The translations under genes and the position numbers were made by a program. The notes under the pieces are model-generated. The model searched no databases. It was not told the DNA's origin and saw nothing but the letters and a program-made list of their open reading frames with translations. Source: Dermatophagoides farinae (taxonomy: Eukaryota; Arthropoda; Arachnida; Sarcoptiformes; Pyroglyphidae). Taken from it: a DNA stretch of 64,000 nt. Shown piece after piece: positions 1 through 12,717 of this stretch (position 1 is the first letter of the stretch; the number at the start of each line of letters is the position of its first letter). The DNA is taken from contig NC_134678.1 in the NCBI RefSeq assembly GCF_024713945.1, forward strand, positions 6,200,001-6,264,000, in the 5' to 3' direction.

Positions 1-3000
1 ATGCTTCCGATGAAAATCTCATTTTTGCTGGCTGTTGAATTGAATCTGATCATATGATCAGTTTCGATATCGAACAATGATAAATCAGTTGATTCATGAT
101 TGTCTTTTATCAATTTCACCACGTATGGTATAATTATAGAATTTTTATTCACAGTGAATACAGTATGATTCTGAAGACGTGCAATATGGATTTGAACAGG
201 ATGACCATTGGTTAAAATATTTCCGATATCAATTTTACGAGTAATAATTTTTTGATGAAAATTATAAATCAACACGACACTTGTTCCATCGGCAATATGA
301 ATTTGTATAAAGTTTTTATAAACATCATGAATGAAAAGTAACAATGCAAATGATTTATGCGTCCGAAAGCTGAGAATAATATCATTTTTTAAAATAGATT
401 TGATTTCATCCGAAGAAAATTCTTTCTGAAGATATGTTGCCGATTTTATAGTGATAGCTATCATAAAATTAGATTATTATAATTACATTGATTTATTGAT
501 CAATTACCATTCGTATTGAGATTGTTTTCACAATTTGTACCGCTATGTGCGATAGGATTAGCACATCGACATCGATATGAGCCCCATAATTCCACACATA
601 TTGCTTGATTTTGACATAAATTTGGTTTACAATAGGGTCGACAACCTGATTCAATACTAGGATACCTGTTTCAAATTATATAATTAATAATTAAATTGAT
701 TAAATTTTTTTTAATTACTAACCTAGCAACGCTAAGATATTGATGAAGATTAATGATGTTATCGTCAAGCACCAACCCCCGTAGACATCCGATAAAACCA
801 AGCGTTATTTTTAATCCACGAAAATATCTGATAGGTGCTCCACCAACATATAGTTTACCATCAAAATCGATAAATTGATCATTTTCATTTAGATAGAGTA
901 TTCTAAAATTTTGATTTATCGAAACTCTAAATATTTATGGGAAAAAAATATATAAGATTTCGTATCATCATTAGACATTAATTTTTTTTTCACCTCATTT
1001 GAGTTTCATCTCGTTCAATTAGTACATGTTGCCATTGACCACAATTCAAACATCGGCTTGATGAGACGGTTACATTAAATTTTCGATTTCGTAGACAATA
1101 TTCAAAGCTGATTTCATTTTCACTGATTATGGTTGCTTTGAAATAAGTAGAAGTTGTTTCCAAATGTGACTGAAAAAATATAACTGCCTCATTGGCCGTT
1201 GTCTTGAAACTAATTGCCATTTCTTTGCCTTTCCATCCGGGAACTTCTAAATAGGATTGTTTTGTTTTGAATGTAATTTCATACTTTTGGGTATCTATTT
1301 GAAAAAAAGGTTACTGCTCCAATGTTACCATTGAAATTCATTTGAATCACATACCTAAATCTTTACAAGATAAATTTCCCAAATAAAGATGTGCTTCCGA
1401 ATCCCAGCTTGAATTTGGAAACTGAAGAAAAAACATTTTCGTTATGCCAACATCATCTTTTTCAGTCAAATATCCGTCGTCATGTTTCCATCCAGGTATA
1501 TTAATTGCATCACAATTACAATCAAGATCTTGATCAGCACATTGGTTTTCTCTTCGACTTTTAGCATTGCATTGGCAACCCTTGGATCTACCACTATCTA
1601 AACGAATTAATTTATGTTCTGGTTTGATTGCATATAGCAACGTATAAGTCGACAAACTAATTTGAAATTAGTTTCATTTTTAAAATTTTCAAAACAACCA
1701 TAGATACCTTAATGGAGCATTATTACATTCATATCGAATATATTGTTTGCATCTATCTGATCGTTGAACAAATAAACGCAACATTTCTCGATTAAAATCA
1801 CGATAGAATACATCCATATAATGATTGCCTTTCTGTCCTTTCTCTCGAACAATCTATTGATTTGAAAAAAATTAATGTTAATTAAAACTCATTCTGAATG
1901 TATGACATAAAAAAAATACCAACCACTTGATGTTGAATATTATGTTCGATTACAGTATTAATAATCGTTGATGTTTTATTAGGTCCATTTGAAACATTAC
2001 AGTAAACATGAGCTGGTGGTGTTGGTCCATTACGATCAATGTCAATCATATAAATTCCTGAATTTTGTTTATCCATCAAATAAATCTCTTCACAGCTTTT
2101 TCTATACAAAGAAAAATGACATGTCTTTCCAATATATCCAGTATTTGAACAATCACATGAATAGGTTCCATTATCCATCGAAGGTATACAAAGACCATCA
2201 TGTTCACAAGCTTTCGGTTTATTACAAGGATTGATTAATTGACAATTGTCAAGAGTGATTCTACCAAACACTGTGGTTTGTTCGCGCAATGTACGAGGTT
2301 CAATATCGTTTTCATTGATGACAATATCTTTTACACATCCTATGAATTTCATTTGATCATCGATAGATCCGAATAAGATTTCTTCATGGAAAAAATCTAC
2401 TTGAGAATCATATCTTCCTTTGACATTGATTTGATTGACAATCATTTCGATAAGACCATCACTTTTGAAAATTATATCCACATAATTCCAGGTAGTTATA
2501 TTGAGCGAATCATCATTGCTTAATGTCCATTTCAATTCATTGGCTTTTATTTTATCTTCTTCGATAATTAGCTTAACATCTTCATTGCGTATCATTAATG
2601 ACCATTTTTTTGTTTCAAGATTTTGTGTCTGAAACATACCTTTTACTATTCGAAATTTATTCATAAATGCTTTGAATTGAAATTTTAATGAAAATGATTT
2701 TGTTTGATTGAAATTGTTTGCTTTAAAAAATGATTTACTATGAAATGTCATCGGAACAGAATCAGTATGATGGCAACCAAGTTCTTTTGGTAGTGCACTA
2801 TAATATTTGGCTTTTTTCGAATTCATATTCAAATCGTATAGTATATCGAATCGATTGAAATAGACATGTTTCAAGCAACCGACAAATTTTTTGTTTGGCA
2901 AATAAAAAGGTAAATCAAGTTGTGAAACATTCACATTAGCAGGTAGGCCAGCCACATACATTTCAGGATCGAAATAAAAATATGGTTCAACGGCATCAAT

Positions 3001-4394
3001 TTTTATATCTTGTATTTTAATATTATCAATGTAAACATACATTTTTCGATATAAATGATGTACAGTGACATTATGCCATTCATTATCAGTCAATCGGTGA
3101 TTATTGAAAATGTAATTCTTTGGATTATTATTGCCCATATCGAATAACAGATTAAGAAATCCATTTTTAATATTGATTATCAAATAACTTTTCATCGTTT
3201 CTGATAGTGCAATGAACAATAATCCATTATGAACAGTTTTCAAATGTAAGCTAATTAAATTATCATCCGAATAGTATTTGTCTACAAATGAATATATTTT
3301 ATATGAAAGAGATGAATAGCCACGAAATGTCATTACGGTATAATTGAAACTGCGACAATGTCGATCTTCTAATTCGGTACCGAAACAATTACATTTTTTT
3401 GTATCATAAAAATTGATACAAGTGGCACGTCTGGAACATAAATTTTTCTTACATTGATCAACACATCCATCAGTGACATTAACGAAATTCAATTGACTGG
3501 ATGATAATGTATCAAAATTATTGACATTAGAACGGGAGATAATATTGAAATTTCCCATACATCCGATGAAATGTTGAACATTACTCAATGAGCTTCCTAC
3601 ATTCGATTCAACTGAATGGCTACCAAGAATCAGATGAAAATTGCATCGTTTATCGTATTGTTGTTTGATGACCGTTGCATTGAAATACAATGATTTATAA
3701 TACTTATTATGAGTAGATGAATTTATTCGAACGTTAAAGAATCCCAGTTCTAAATTCATCGATATTTTCACTGTATGAAGATCATCACGATGAATGCCAT
3801 AACCAATGACTAATTCTTGAGGCAATGTTTTTGTTGATTGTTTTGTTTGTTGATTGATATCATCACTATTCACAATCACTGCTTTGAATCTACCATTCTG
3901 AATGAATAGAAATAATTCAAAAATAACATTTTTCGGATCGTTGGAAAGATAATAACTTTCATAAAATAACATTCCATTTGGATAACGTGTTCTATAATTG
4001 AATACAATGCAAATAAAAACCATCATCATTAAAAGAACAACATAAGAAACTTGAACAAATAAATAAATAATAAAAAAACAAACATCTCGTTCGCAAAAAC
4101 GAAATACACTTACCTGAAATCAAAAGATATTTCTTTCTTGGAATGTATAAGCTTATCGGTGATATTTTTATTGGCACTTAATCTAATATGAGAATTTAAT
4201 TTAGTGAATGTATAATAATCTGGAAGCATTAAATTTGCTGTGGTGAAATTTTCAATAGTTTGACCTTTGGCTATCATTATTTTCATTGGACCATATTGAA
4301 AATCATTTTTAATGATAGCAATTATAATGAATGCAATTATGAATGATAAATGAACAGAATAAAATGTTGAAAAATTAATTTTTATTGATCGCAT
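1..4394 (-). CDS. axo: Axotactin-like neurexin/Caspr-superfamily secreted protein (3' end off window)
   Basis: Eight exons read from the right: 4394-4114, 3991-1924, 1853-1708, 1656-1355, 1294-994, 926-723, 665-508 and 457-1, continuing past the left edge; phases agree at every junction. The visible 1,305 residues start with a hydrophobic signal segment (about 10-30), then LamG (about 90-260), EGF (about 268-305), LamG (310-500), LamG (503-680), EGF (683-716), a fibrinogen-like Caspr segment with a CNCD motif (about 725-930), LamG (935-1100), EGF (about 1110-1150) and the start of another LamG. Caspr/Neurexin IV begin with a discoidin domain; here LamG plus EGF stand in its place, which is why I prefer axotactin, a glial/neuronal secreted neurexin relative of insects. 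Role in axonal signalling is inferred from family. The exon 2 donor (GTTGGT at 1923) is weak but is the only in-frame choice. Alternative: another Caspr-like protein. Confidence 0.68.
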
Positions 4395-4489
4395 AATTTA
4401 ATTTAATTCTGTTTTTCTTTTTCTTTTATCGATGATTACCATAGTCGATTCGAATGTTACAATTACTTGAAATTAAATGAATGAATACT

Positions 4490-4500
4490 GGCGCGCGCGT
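4490..4500. promoter_or_regulatory. CG-alternating run near axotactin-like promoter
   Basis: GGCGCGCGCGT stands out in very A+T-rich DNA and sits about 96-106 bp upstream of the start codon at 4394. Similar runs occur upstream of the Ly6 gene (15146-15152) and of the GRD-like receptor (59002-59009). A promoter role is inferred from position only. Confidence 0.3.
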
Positions 4501-4594
4501 ATAAGTATGATACAAACGATGTAATAATCATCATAGATTAAGAGTAAGAAAATGATTTGATTCAATTTTCTTCATGTCGCAGCAACAAGTGGTT

Positions 4595-4597
<3 letters not shown>

Positions 4598-4625
<28 letters not shown>
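4598..4625. repeat. Poly(A) run
   Basis: Uninterrupted A homopolymer of about 28 nt in the intergenic region. No target-site duplication or flanking element body is visible, so it is not called as a retroposon tail. Confidence 0.7.
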
Positions 4626-5898
4626 TGAAGTATCAACAATCTATGGGAAAATCAGTATCATCATCTATACGCAATTTTATTTGAAGCTGCCGTCAATCCA
4701 TGAATGATGGAAATGATTTTTTTTTATTTACACAACACACTTTATCTCGGTCGTCGAGGCTACATTTATTAATGTTAAATGACGATGATAATAATAATAA
4801 TAATATTTATACCGGCTGATTGTTATGAATATTTTTTATTTTCATTATTACCTTCGACATTATTTGCATTATTCTTGACAATTAGAGAATGATATATTGT
4901 AGTTAATTATATCCACAATAATCATTACGATTCTATATGAGATAGATTCATAATATAATGAAGAATAAAGCTATAAGAAACTAGTTATAAACTGCAATTC
5001 TGATGAATAATTTTTGTCAATGCCATTTGCATCGTTGTTGGTGGTCATAATTGAAATTGATTGATGATAAATGATAAATCATCATTCATATATATAAATG
5101 ACAACAAAAAAAACGATAATAAATAATAGTATGCCGAATTTCTTGAAAAAAAACGCTAATCTTTCTTATTATACTGATGGGATGAACTTTCTATTCATGA
5201 CTTGTCATTTAAGAAAATCTTTTGCGGCAAAACAATCTTGTCATCATCATCATCAATCGTACATCATTGACGGTCGATTAAATGAATCTATTTTTAAAAA
5301 CAACATATTTATCATGCCGACAATAACCGTATATGATAATGAGTTCAATATGATATCGATCAATTTCAAAGGCAAAATTGAACAATCATTTTGATCAATA
5401 AATTCATGATGATTGTTTGTCTGAGAAAAACGAACTAGATTTAAACAAAATTTAGTATGTATGTATGATGATGATGATGATAACAATGAAAGTTATTCTC
5501 TTGTCTTGAACAACAACAACAACAACAAAAAAGAAGTGTGTGTTGACAAGTGATGGTCGAAAAAACGGAAATAACATATAAACACACTGTATAGCATGAT
5601 AAAAACATGTCAAAATTGAGTATTGCAACAGTATTATCATTTATTGCAGAAAAAAAACCCAAGTTACAATTTTGTTGTTTTCATCTAAATACATTCGTAT
5701 TCGGTTTGATATATACAAATTAATTTGTATATATTAGGTCGGATAATAAATATAAATAAATAAAAAAAACACGTGCAATTTATATTGTATCATTGAGATT
5801 CTTATCTGATTAGGTGACCGTAATTTTGTGATAGTTAAAAAAAGGAAATAACAATTTTAACATGAACAACCATTATATAGTGGCATAATTTTCGAATA

Positions 5899-7198
5899 TT
5901 AAATAAATCTCTGTATCATTGCTCGAAGAATGGAACCGGGAATCGTTTGATTTGCTTTTATTATCTCTTCAAGTTTGTTTGCGGTCTGTTTGTAAATAAG
6001 GAAAAAAATTCATAATGAAAACAATTATAATTTAAATGAATGAAAATAATACCATTTCGGCAATTTCTTCCACTGTACAATCGGAAGAAAAATGAATTGG
6101 TTTGCCAACAATGGTTTTTAATTTGACAGGAAAGCCACCATAAATTAGCATCAATGGAAGTTTATATGAATCATAGATTTTTCTAAAGAAATTTGGAAAT
6201 ATTTGTACAGTACGAAAAGCTTCGCGAATATTCTGAGTAAACACCGGTATTATAGGTACATTTGCCTGTTTGGCCACTTTAGCGAATCCAACACGTCCAG
6301 CCCAAATAAGATTGTAATTATGGTTACCAAATTGAGCTAACAAAGTATATAATAAAAATTTAATTTTTTGGATTTAGTTTTAAAACAATTTGACAATTTA
6401 CCTTCTCGTACACCACCCGGTGCAATAGCTATTAGATTTCCTTCATTTAACAGTTTAACACAGCTGCTCACGGAACCAGGAAATAGTTTTAGTACTCTGA
6501 CCATTAGAGACCAACCTTAACATGAATAAATGAGTTAAAACAATGGATATCTCAATCTAAAAAAAAAATGATAAAGCAAACCTGGAATATGGAAGAAAAA
6601 ACGATCGACAACGGAATGAAGTAAACGTTTTTTATGGAGAAAGCACTTCGAAACAAGATAATAATAATCAATAGGCAGTGCACCATGATAATAAACAATC
6701 AAAGCCGGTCCGGTTTCCGGTATATTTTCAAAGCCTTCAATTTCGTAACCATACCAAATGTGACCATGAGCGTCCCACATGACTAAATATATAAAAAAAA
6801 ATTAGAAAAAAGAAAGACGATAATGATTTGAATAATGATCATCATTATTGTTATCATACTTGCAATGGCATGCATAGCACCATCCCAATATCTTCGATGT
6901 TCAAGATCATCCAATAATTGATCAATTGCTAATTGATGTCTATGTCGATAAATGTAGACAATTATGGCTGATATGTAGAAAAGAAGTATGATAAACACAG
7001 GAAATAAGAATGTAATCTATATTCCATATAATACAAAATGAAAAATAAAAAAAAAATAATCAAAAAACAATTGAAAATGAATAAGAACTAGATTTGATAC
7101 AAAAAAATATTTCATACCAATAATGGAGTGAAAAGCCATATTAACCAACGAATAAGATGAACATCAACATAATCTTGAATGGAAAAATTCCAATCCAT
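5899..7198 (-). CDS. TMEM68: TMEM68-type lysophospholipid/diacylglycerol acyltransferase
   Basis: Six exons: 7198-7118, 7016-6860, 6782-6582, 6515-6402, 6336-6053, 5985-5899; 307 residues, close to the family's length. The N-terminus carries one or two hydrophobic ER-membrane segments. The acyltransferase block starts with HGALPID, the HX4D catalytic motif (His acts as base, Asp supports it), followed by conserved blocks APGGVRE and IPVFTQNIREAF and the TMEM68-typical C-terminal IPGS. Vertebrate TMEM68 (also named DIESL) makes triacylglycerol independently of DGAT1/2 on the ER; the same role is inferred here. Transcribed in the same direction as TMEM234, whose stop is 542 bp upstream of this start. 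The start codon was chosen because it opens a short exon that splices in phase into the first membrane segment. Confidence 0.88.
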
Positions 7199-7740
7199 TA
7201 AAATGATCAATTTATGACGATGGTGATGAATTTAGCAGATGATGGTAGAAAAAAAAATGATGAATTCGGTAATCGTAATCACAAACAACTAATTTCAGCA
7301 ATCGAATAAAAACAATCTTTTTCATCACAACAATGATAAACAACGATAATCAGGGAAAAAAAATTTGTTTTTTTCAATTAATCAATCGAGTTTCCTCTAT
7401 CCGAAAAAAATATACAACGTTTCAAGTTGAATAAAAATCATCATCATCATCTTTATTTTTCTGTCATGAGTATTACTTCACTTCATTACATTATACAAAC
7501 ATATATACAAACACAACTTTGGATCGAGTGAATCCACGATATAATAAAAACGGGAGAGTAAAAAAAAAAACATGAGTGCATTTTGCATTTGATGTTTATA
7601 CTCTCGATATATCGATTATTATTATACTTCATTTATGGATGAAATGGCCATAAATTCATTTAAAAAAAAATATAAATATTCTGCCAAATGATGAATGGTT
7701 TATTATCATAATTTAATGTGTAATTGAAATTTTTTTTTAT
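7199..7740. other. Intergenic between TMEM68 start and TMEM234 stop
   Basis: A+T-rich with no coding signal. It contains a GATGTTTATA...CTCGATATATCGAT block (7591-7616) that resembles one upstream of OSER1; see the separate entry. It probably contains TMEM68 5' UTR/promoter and the TMEM234 3' UTR. Confidence 0.5.
7591..7620. promoter_or_regulatory. Repeated promoter-like block, copy 1 (GATGTTTATA + palindromic TCGATATATCGA)
   Basis: GATGTTTATACTCTCGATAT runs into ATCGATTATT, giving the palindrome TCGATATATCGA. Almost the same string occurs at 14068-14100, upstream of OSER1. It lies about 390-420 bp upstream of the TMEM68 start. Function is inferred from recurrence and position. Confidence 0.35.
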
Positions 7741-8307
7741 TCATGATGAATTCGATAATGTACATAATGTAATTCCAGTAATGACTAGAAATAAACCAAT
7801 GATAATTTCTATTTTGGAAATAAAATAAGGAAATTTGGATAAATTAAGAATAATCATTGATCAACATCAAAAGTTAATGATTCGTGACACACTATATACC
7901 TGTATTGATGATTATATTTTCCTTGAAACATCCAAATAATACTACCAATGTTAAATTGATTGAATTGCTAAATGGTACGGCAACATTGATCGGTGTATAG
8001 GACAATGAATATGTATATAAAATTGAGCCAAGTTGATTGATGAAAAAGAATGTGATAAACTATTTAAAGCCATGAAAGTTACCATATAATTAGAAATATT
8101 CTGTGAATGGATTTGGAAAAAAATACCAACCTTCCAATTAGATGACAACATTTTGATTATTGGCCATACATTGGAAAGAATATTTTGTGACGAACGAACA
8201 TTCCAAGCTAAATGTCCAGAATGTTGTTTCATAAATGGTGTTGACAATCCCCATAATATACCACTCATCATTGTAAGTAAATATCCAAATGAACGATCAT
8301 TGAACAT
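7741..8307 (-). CDS. TMEM234: TMEM234 family small membrane protein
   Basis: Three exons, 8307-8131, 8059-7900 and 7808-7741, make 134 residues, the usual size for this family. Four hydrophobic segments are visible. The first holds the conserved GILWGLSTPFMK stretch (WGGTQPLLKR-like in vertebrates), the second INQLGSILY, the third VAVPFSNSINL, and the last VITGITLC. The family is related to the drug/metabolite (EamA/SMR-like) transporter fold; vertebrate TMEM234 is linked to the kidney filtration barrier, but its biochemical role is unclear. Splice phases agree (phase 0, then phase 1). The gene is divergent from the disordered-protein gene at 10159, 1.85 kb away. Confidence 0.85.
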
Positions 8308-10158
8308 TTTGTGGTTAGAAAAAATAATGGAATGAGTAAAAGTGAATGTAATTTTTTGTTTTGTTTACAACAATTGAGAGGTGGATGGATGGACGATCAT
8401 GCCTATTTTCACTTATTTGTCACCGTTAAAAAATTATTTTTTTTCAAAACAATAAAAGCATGAGATATGTAATGAAATTCATAATTCCATTTATCATCAT
8501 TTTCAACACACACACACATGTACTGATTTATTAATCATCATGGTCATTGTCTACTCCTACTCATCACATTATACATATCATGGACAATTAGGAAATGAAG
8601 AACGGAAATTTCCTTCAAAAAAAAAAATAAATTAAAATTGAAAAATTTTTTTTACAAATATAACAGGATATATTTTTTCCGGTTCATAAAAAGAGGCTCC
8701 AAAAAAAAAAAAATTTTTTTTGTTTTGTTTTAATATTAAATTTCATCAACATTTAGTGATAATATTGTGTTTACCTTATTGGTGATAATTCATTTTTTTT
8801 TCCATCACTATGAATGAAAATGTGTAATTAAACAAGTACGAAATACAACGACAGGTAAACAAAACAAAAAAACAAAAAAAAGCAAAGCAAACATTCAGTT
8901 TTTTCATATACACACATTTTCATTTTATATTCACTCTTCCTTTAAAAAAAAAATTCATTAAAAAAGCTGTGCCATAATCAATGGTACATATATCAAACAA
9001 ATTGTCCTTGAACAATTTTTTTTTTTTAAATATGATTGTTTTTGTTTTCGGTGTATGTTGCCGCCATTATTGGATTGTTGTTGTTGTTGTTGTTGTTGTT
9101 CAAATGTATATTCCTGTGCTTGTAGCAACAACAAAAAAAGATTGTAGGCGTTGAAATAATATATTCATCTATGGCCATTGGTGATGATTGTTTCTCTGTT
9201 GTATTTTTTTTTTTTCATCATTAAAAATGTTGATGTTGATGATGATGCTCGGTAACAGTAATCAAGTAATAACATCATTGATTTGGCAAAGATTTCTCTT
9301 TTCACTTGTCTTTTTCTACCAATTATCATTGTATATGTGATGTCCTTTTTTGGAGTTATGGCAACAAGTTGTGTTCGCCATTTTATTTTTTTCACTGTTT
9401 GTTCCAATTGTTGTATTTGGAATAATGAACACATGAATACATACATGAATGGATGAATGAAAGAATGAAATGCACACCTTTGTGTAAAAAAAAAGTTTAC
9501 TTTGATTTTTTTTTATCATATGTGTGTTGATTCATTTATTTATTCGTCAAAAAACGCTGTTTGCTTTCCTATACATTCCATACATTTTATTTTATTTTCA
9601 TTGAAAAAAAAATTTATAGAATGAACCGCTTTAAATTCATTGATTTTGGCTACCACGCACCTGTATCATTATCATTAACATCATTATAATCCGGTTGTAG
9701 AATAACCATCTACAAATAGTTTTTTTTTCTTTCCAATGATTCCTACGTTTCAAATTATTTTTTTATTTCGATGTTTACTTCAAAAAAAAACAACAACAAC
9801 AACAACAACAATGACGAAGACAAGATCACATCCTCCCATTCTTAATATAGTCAAATTGCTTTATTTGGTTCATTTTATTTGTTAATTTTGATGAAAGCCA
9901 AAAAGGTGAAAACGATCTCATCACTCATCGTTTTTTTTAATGTTCGCACATAGCATTTGGTCATCATAATGATCATCATCTTATCCAAATTCGTAAAATT
10001 TTCATCAAATAAGTTTTTTTTCAAAACCTGAACGAAAATTTACAAGTGCTGTGTTTATTGAAGTGAATTTTTCTACTCACAAATAACCAGTTGTTTAGTT
10101 GAATGAATGAACCTGAACTATTGTTTTTTTTTTGTTGTTATAAACCAGAATAGCAACG
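8308..10158. other. Intergenic/5' leader region with possible untranslated exon of the 10159 gene
   Basis: No conserved coding signal in 1.85 kb. It is rich in A/T homopolymers and has a TTG tract (about 9075-9100) and a CAA tract (about 9789-9810). A good acceptor, a pyrimidine tract followed by CAG at 10146-10148, lies just before the 10159 start codon, and a good donor (GACAG/GTAAAC) lies at 8854/8855. A spliced 5' leader exon for the downstream gene is therefore likely, but only the splice motifs support it. Confidence 0.4.
9075..9100. repeat. (TTG)n microsatellite
   Basis: Eight or more TTG units in non-coding DNA. A complementary CAA tract lies about 700 bp away (about 9789-9810). Confidence 0.75.
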
Positions 10159-12200
10159 ATGATGCGTACTAATGAAAAACCATCAAAACATCATATGACA
10201 ACATCATCGTTTAGGGCACCATCAAGAGATGCCAATAATCAATATGATAGTAATTACCAGCAGCAACAACATCATTTTGGAAGTATCAATCGATCTCGTT
10301 CCAATTTTGGTGAAATCTGTGATGAAACATGGCCACTTGATGAAGTGATCAATAAAATTGAATTAAAATCCGATAGTGATGATGAAAGTGGCATCAATCA
10401 ACCATACAATGTAGAATCAAATATTTGGCGTAGTGGACCACAGCTTGTTTCACATAATTTTGATTCTGGTCGTGATATTAAACGTTTACCTGGAAATGGT
10501 GCCATGTTTTCATCTTGGAATCAAGGATCAAAAACCTGGAAAGATAAATCAGTACAACATCGTAAATATAAAGTCAAGAAAAATCCATCCACAACATCAA
10601 GCTTAGAAAAATCTGGTTCCTTATCCTATGGTGAGTTTGATTGATGCAAAGAATGAAAGAATTTACATTACATTCATTAAATTTATATCCATAAATAGAT
10701 GCGAACAATAATTATTTGGACATGGATATAACCTATGATGATGAATTAAATTTTTCTGATGATTATTCATCGACTTTGTTACGAGACGTAGGCATTCAAT
10801 GTAATTTGAAAAAATATCAGAATTTCGATTTTTTCAAAAATGAGTCACCAGCTCCAGTTGTTAAAAATAAACCACCAATCAAAATAATTAAATCTTCAAA
10901 CAATGGCATTGTTTCTACATTTAGTGATGTTCCTAAATTATCGTCTCCAAGTCCAACTCCAAATTCACCAGATTTTCGACGGGATTTAGATTTAGATCAA
11001 TCTTCATCGATAAGAAGTACGGATGTTATCTACAGTCAAATTGATAAAAGTCATAAAAGCAATCGAAACATTAACAATCCTAGTGGCAATATCAACATTG
11101 TTTATAAACAGCCATTAAATGAAAGCAAACAGCAACAGACATCAACATTCGATGATAGCAGCACGTATGATATTAAAACTAAAGAGTTTGGATTCAATGT
11201 AAATAATCCAAATTTCCGGAAAATTCCTTTACCAAATCCAAATGAAAATCTTTGGTCAGGATCATCGATAAAAAAGCCAAAAAATCAATATGATAAAGAA
11301 GTGCTCGAGGAAACAATTTCAATATCAAATTCATCGACAGATGAATCTTATATTCACAACAATCATTCAATGAAATCATCAAACCGTAAAAATGATTCAC
11401 CAATGCGTCAATCATATAATGAAGATGATAATCACAGCTTTAGCAAATCACGTAAAATGAAAAAAAATAATTTGATTATTCATCATAATAAAAATGATGA
11501 AAACAATGAAAATGTGTTACTTGAAAATAATTCCTTACGATTGAAATCATCAAAATCACCATATTCGGAACGATTGCATAAAAGTAATGCCGATTTGCGT
11601 GAACAATTTTTAAAGGATGAAACTAGAGGTGGCTTAGCTGCTGCTTACAAGAATCGACAACAGCAAAAAAATCATCAACAAAATCGTCACAGAACTTTAT
11701 CATTGAATCGAATGAATGCGGTTATCAGTGATGAAGGACGTCAACAACAGCAACAAAATCCTCAACATCCATCAGTGAAACCAAATCGTCATCTAAGCCA
11801 AAGTCATTTAAGTTCACGATATTCGGATCTGGGTGTTGAAAATCATCATCCACCACGATCATTATCATCATCACGATCACGATCCATTCAACATGAAAGA
11901 GATCCGATCGTCATGTATATTCCACCGGTGAATCCTCAAATAATCAATGAATCACCCAAATTGACAAGTATATTACGAAACAATTCGACTAAAAGCAATG
12001 TTACTGTACAATCGAAAGCAAAAAAATTAAAACAACCTCAACTTAAAAGTCAAAGCAAAATTAATTTAAAAGATGCTGTTGTTGTTGGAGAAAATGGTAA
12101 AAAAAATAATAATGAAAAACGTGCCGATCTAAATCGACGTTATTCGATGCCAAAAGATACTAAATTCAATTGGCTCAGTAAATTTAAGCTGAAAAAATGA
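10159..12200 (+). CDS. Disordered Ser/Asn/Gln/Lys-rich protein, function unknown
   Basis: Two exons, 10159-10630 and 10699-12200, joined across a 68-nt intron in phase 1; 657 residues. I do not recognise a family. The protein is largely low complexity: Ser/Thr/Asn/Gln-rich stretches, an acidic patch near residue 75 (DSDDES), a short ordered-looking stretch around DVGIQCNLKKYQNFDFF (about residues 185-205), many basic-Ser clusters (RSLSSSRSRS) and a highly basic tail ending SKFKLKK. There is no signal peptide or membrane span. Codon use and the frame-preserving splice support a real gene. The basic-Ser composition would fit a cytoskeletal or RNA-associated scaffold, but that is only composition-based. 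The start is the first ATG after a probable 3' splice site at 10148; a second ATG follows directly. Confidence 0.6.
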
Positions 12201-12717
12201 ATGAAAATTAATTAAATCCGGAAATTAAACATCAGAAAACAACGACCATAATGAATACAACGCAATTTCTCATCAAATCCGATGCTGATAACAATATAAA
12301 CATTTATTTTGGAAAATAAAAAAAAAATGCATTATACACACACACACATACACTCAAACAAAACACACTTTTTTCTCTACGATTTGTTATCTTTTAATTT
12401 TTTAACGATAAATTATGATTATGGAAAAAAATACCTAACCATTCAAACAAAACAAAACAAAAATGAAATGAAATGAAATGAAATCCTAAATAAATTGCAA
12501 TGGTATATAATGGCGAATGAAACCGATGCTATGCAACAAACCACAGCAATCATCATTATAATGATCGGTCAACGTTGACAACTATAAATACTTGTTACAT
12601 TTGATATATTTATAATGATTATAACCTTAGTTACCGGGGCGATGGCTAAACAAATCAGGCAACAGCAAGAAAAATAATAATCCTTATGGTGTTAGTCATT
12701 CTTTTCGTTGATTTTTT
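12201..12717. other. Intergenic
   Basis: A+T-rich, with short CA and AAATG-type repeats (about 12463-12482). Presumably 3' UTR of the upstream gene and promoter of the four-helix membrane protein gene. No coding signal seen. Confidence 0.5.

Larger units (their letters stand above)
4395..5898. other. Intergenic, 5' of axotactin-like gene and 3' of TMEM68
   Basis: No conserved coding signal. It holds a GGCGCGCGCGT run (4490-4500) about 100 bp upstream of the axotactin-like start codon, a 28-nt A run (4598-4625), and GAT/ATA microsatellites. Short open frames between 5098 and 5662 are low-complexity A/T sequence and I do not regard them as genes. Confidence 0.6.

Noticed and set aside
4598-4625. 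Long A run as tail of a retroposed element
   Set aside because: No element body, no promoter box and no target-site duplication flanking it; similar runs are common in this genome.
5098-5662. Several short open frames on both strands between 5098 and 5662
   Set aside because: A/T-rich, repeat-containing, overlapping on both strands, with no conserved motifs or splice context.
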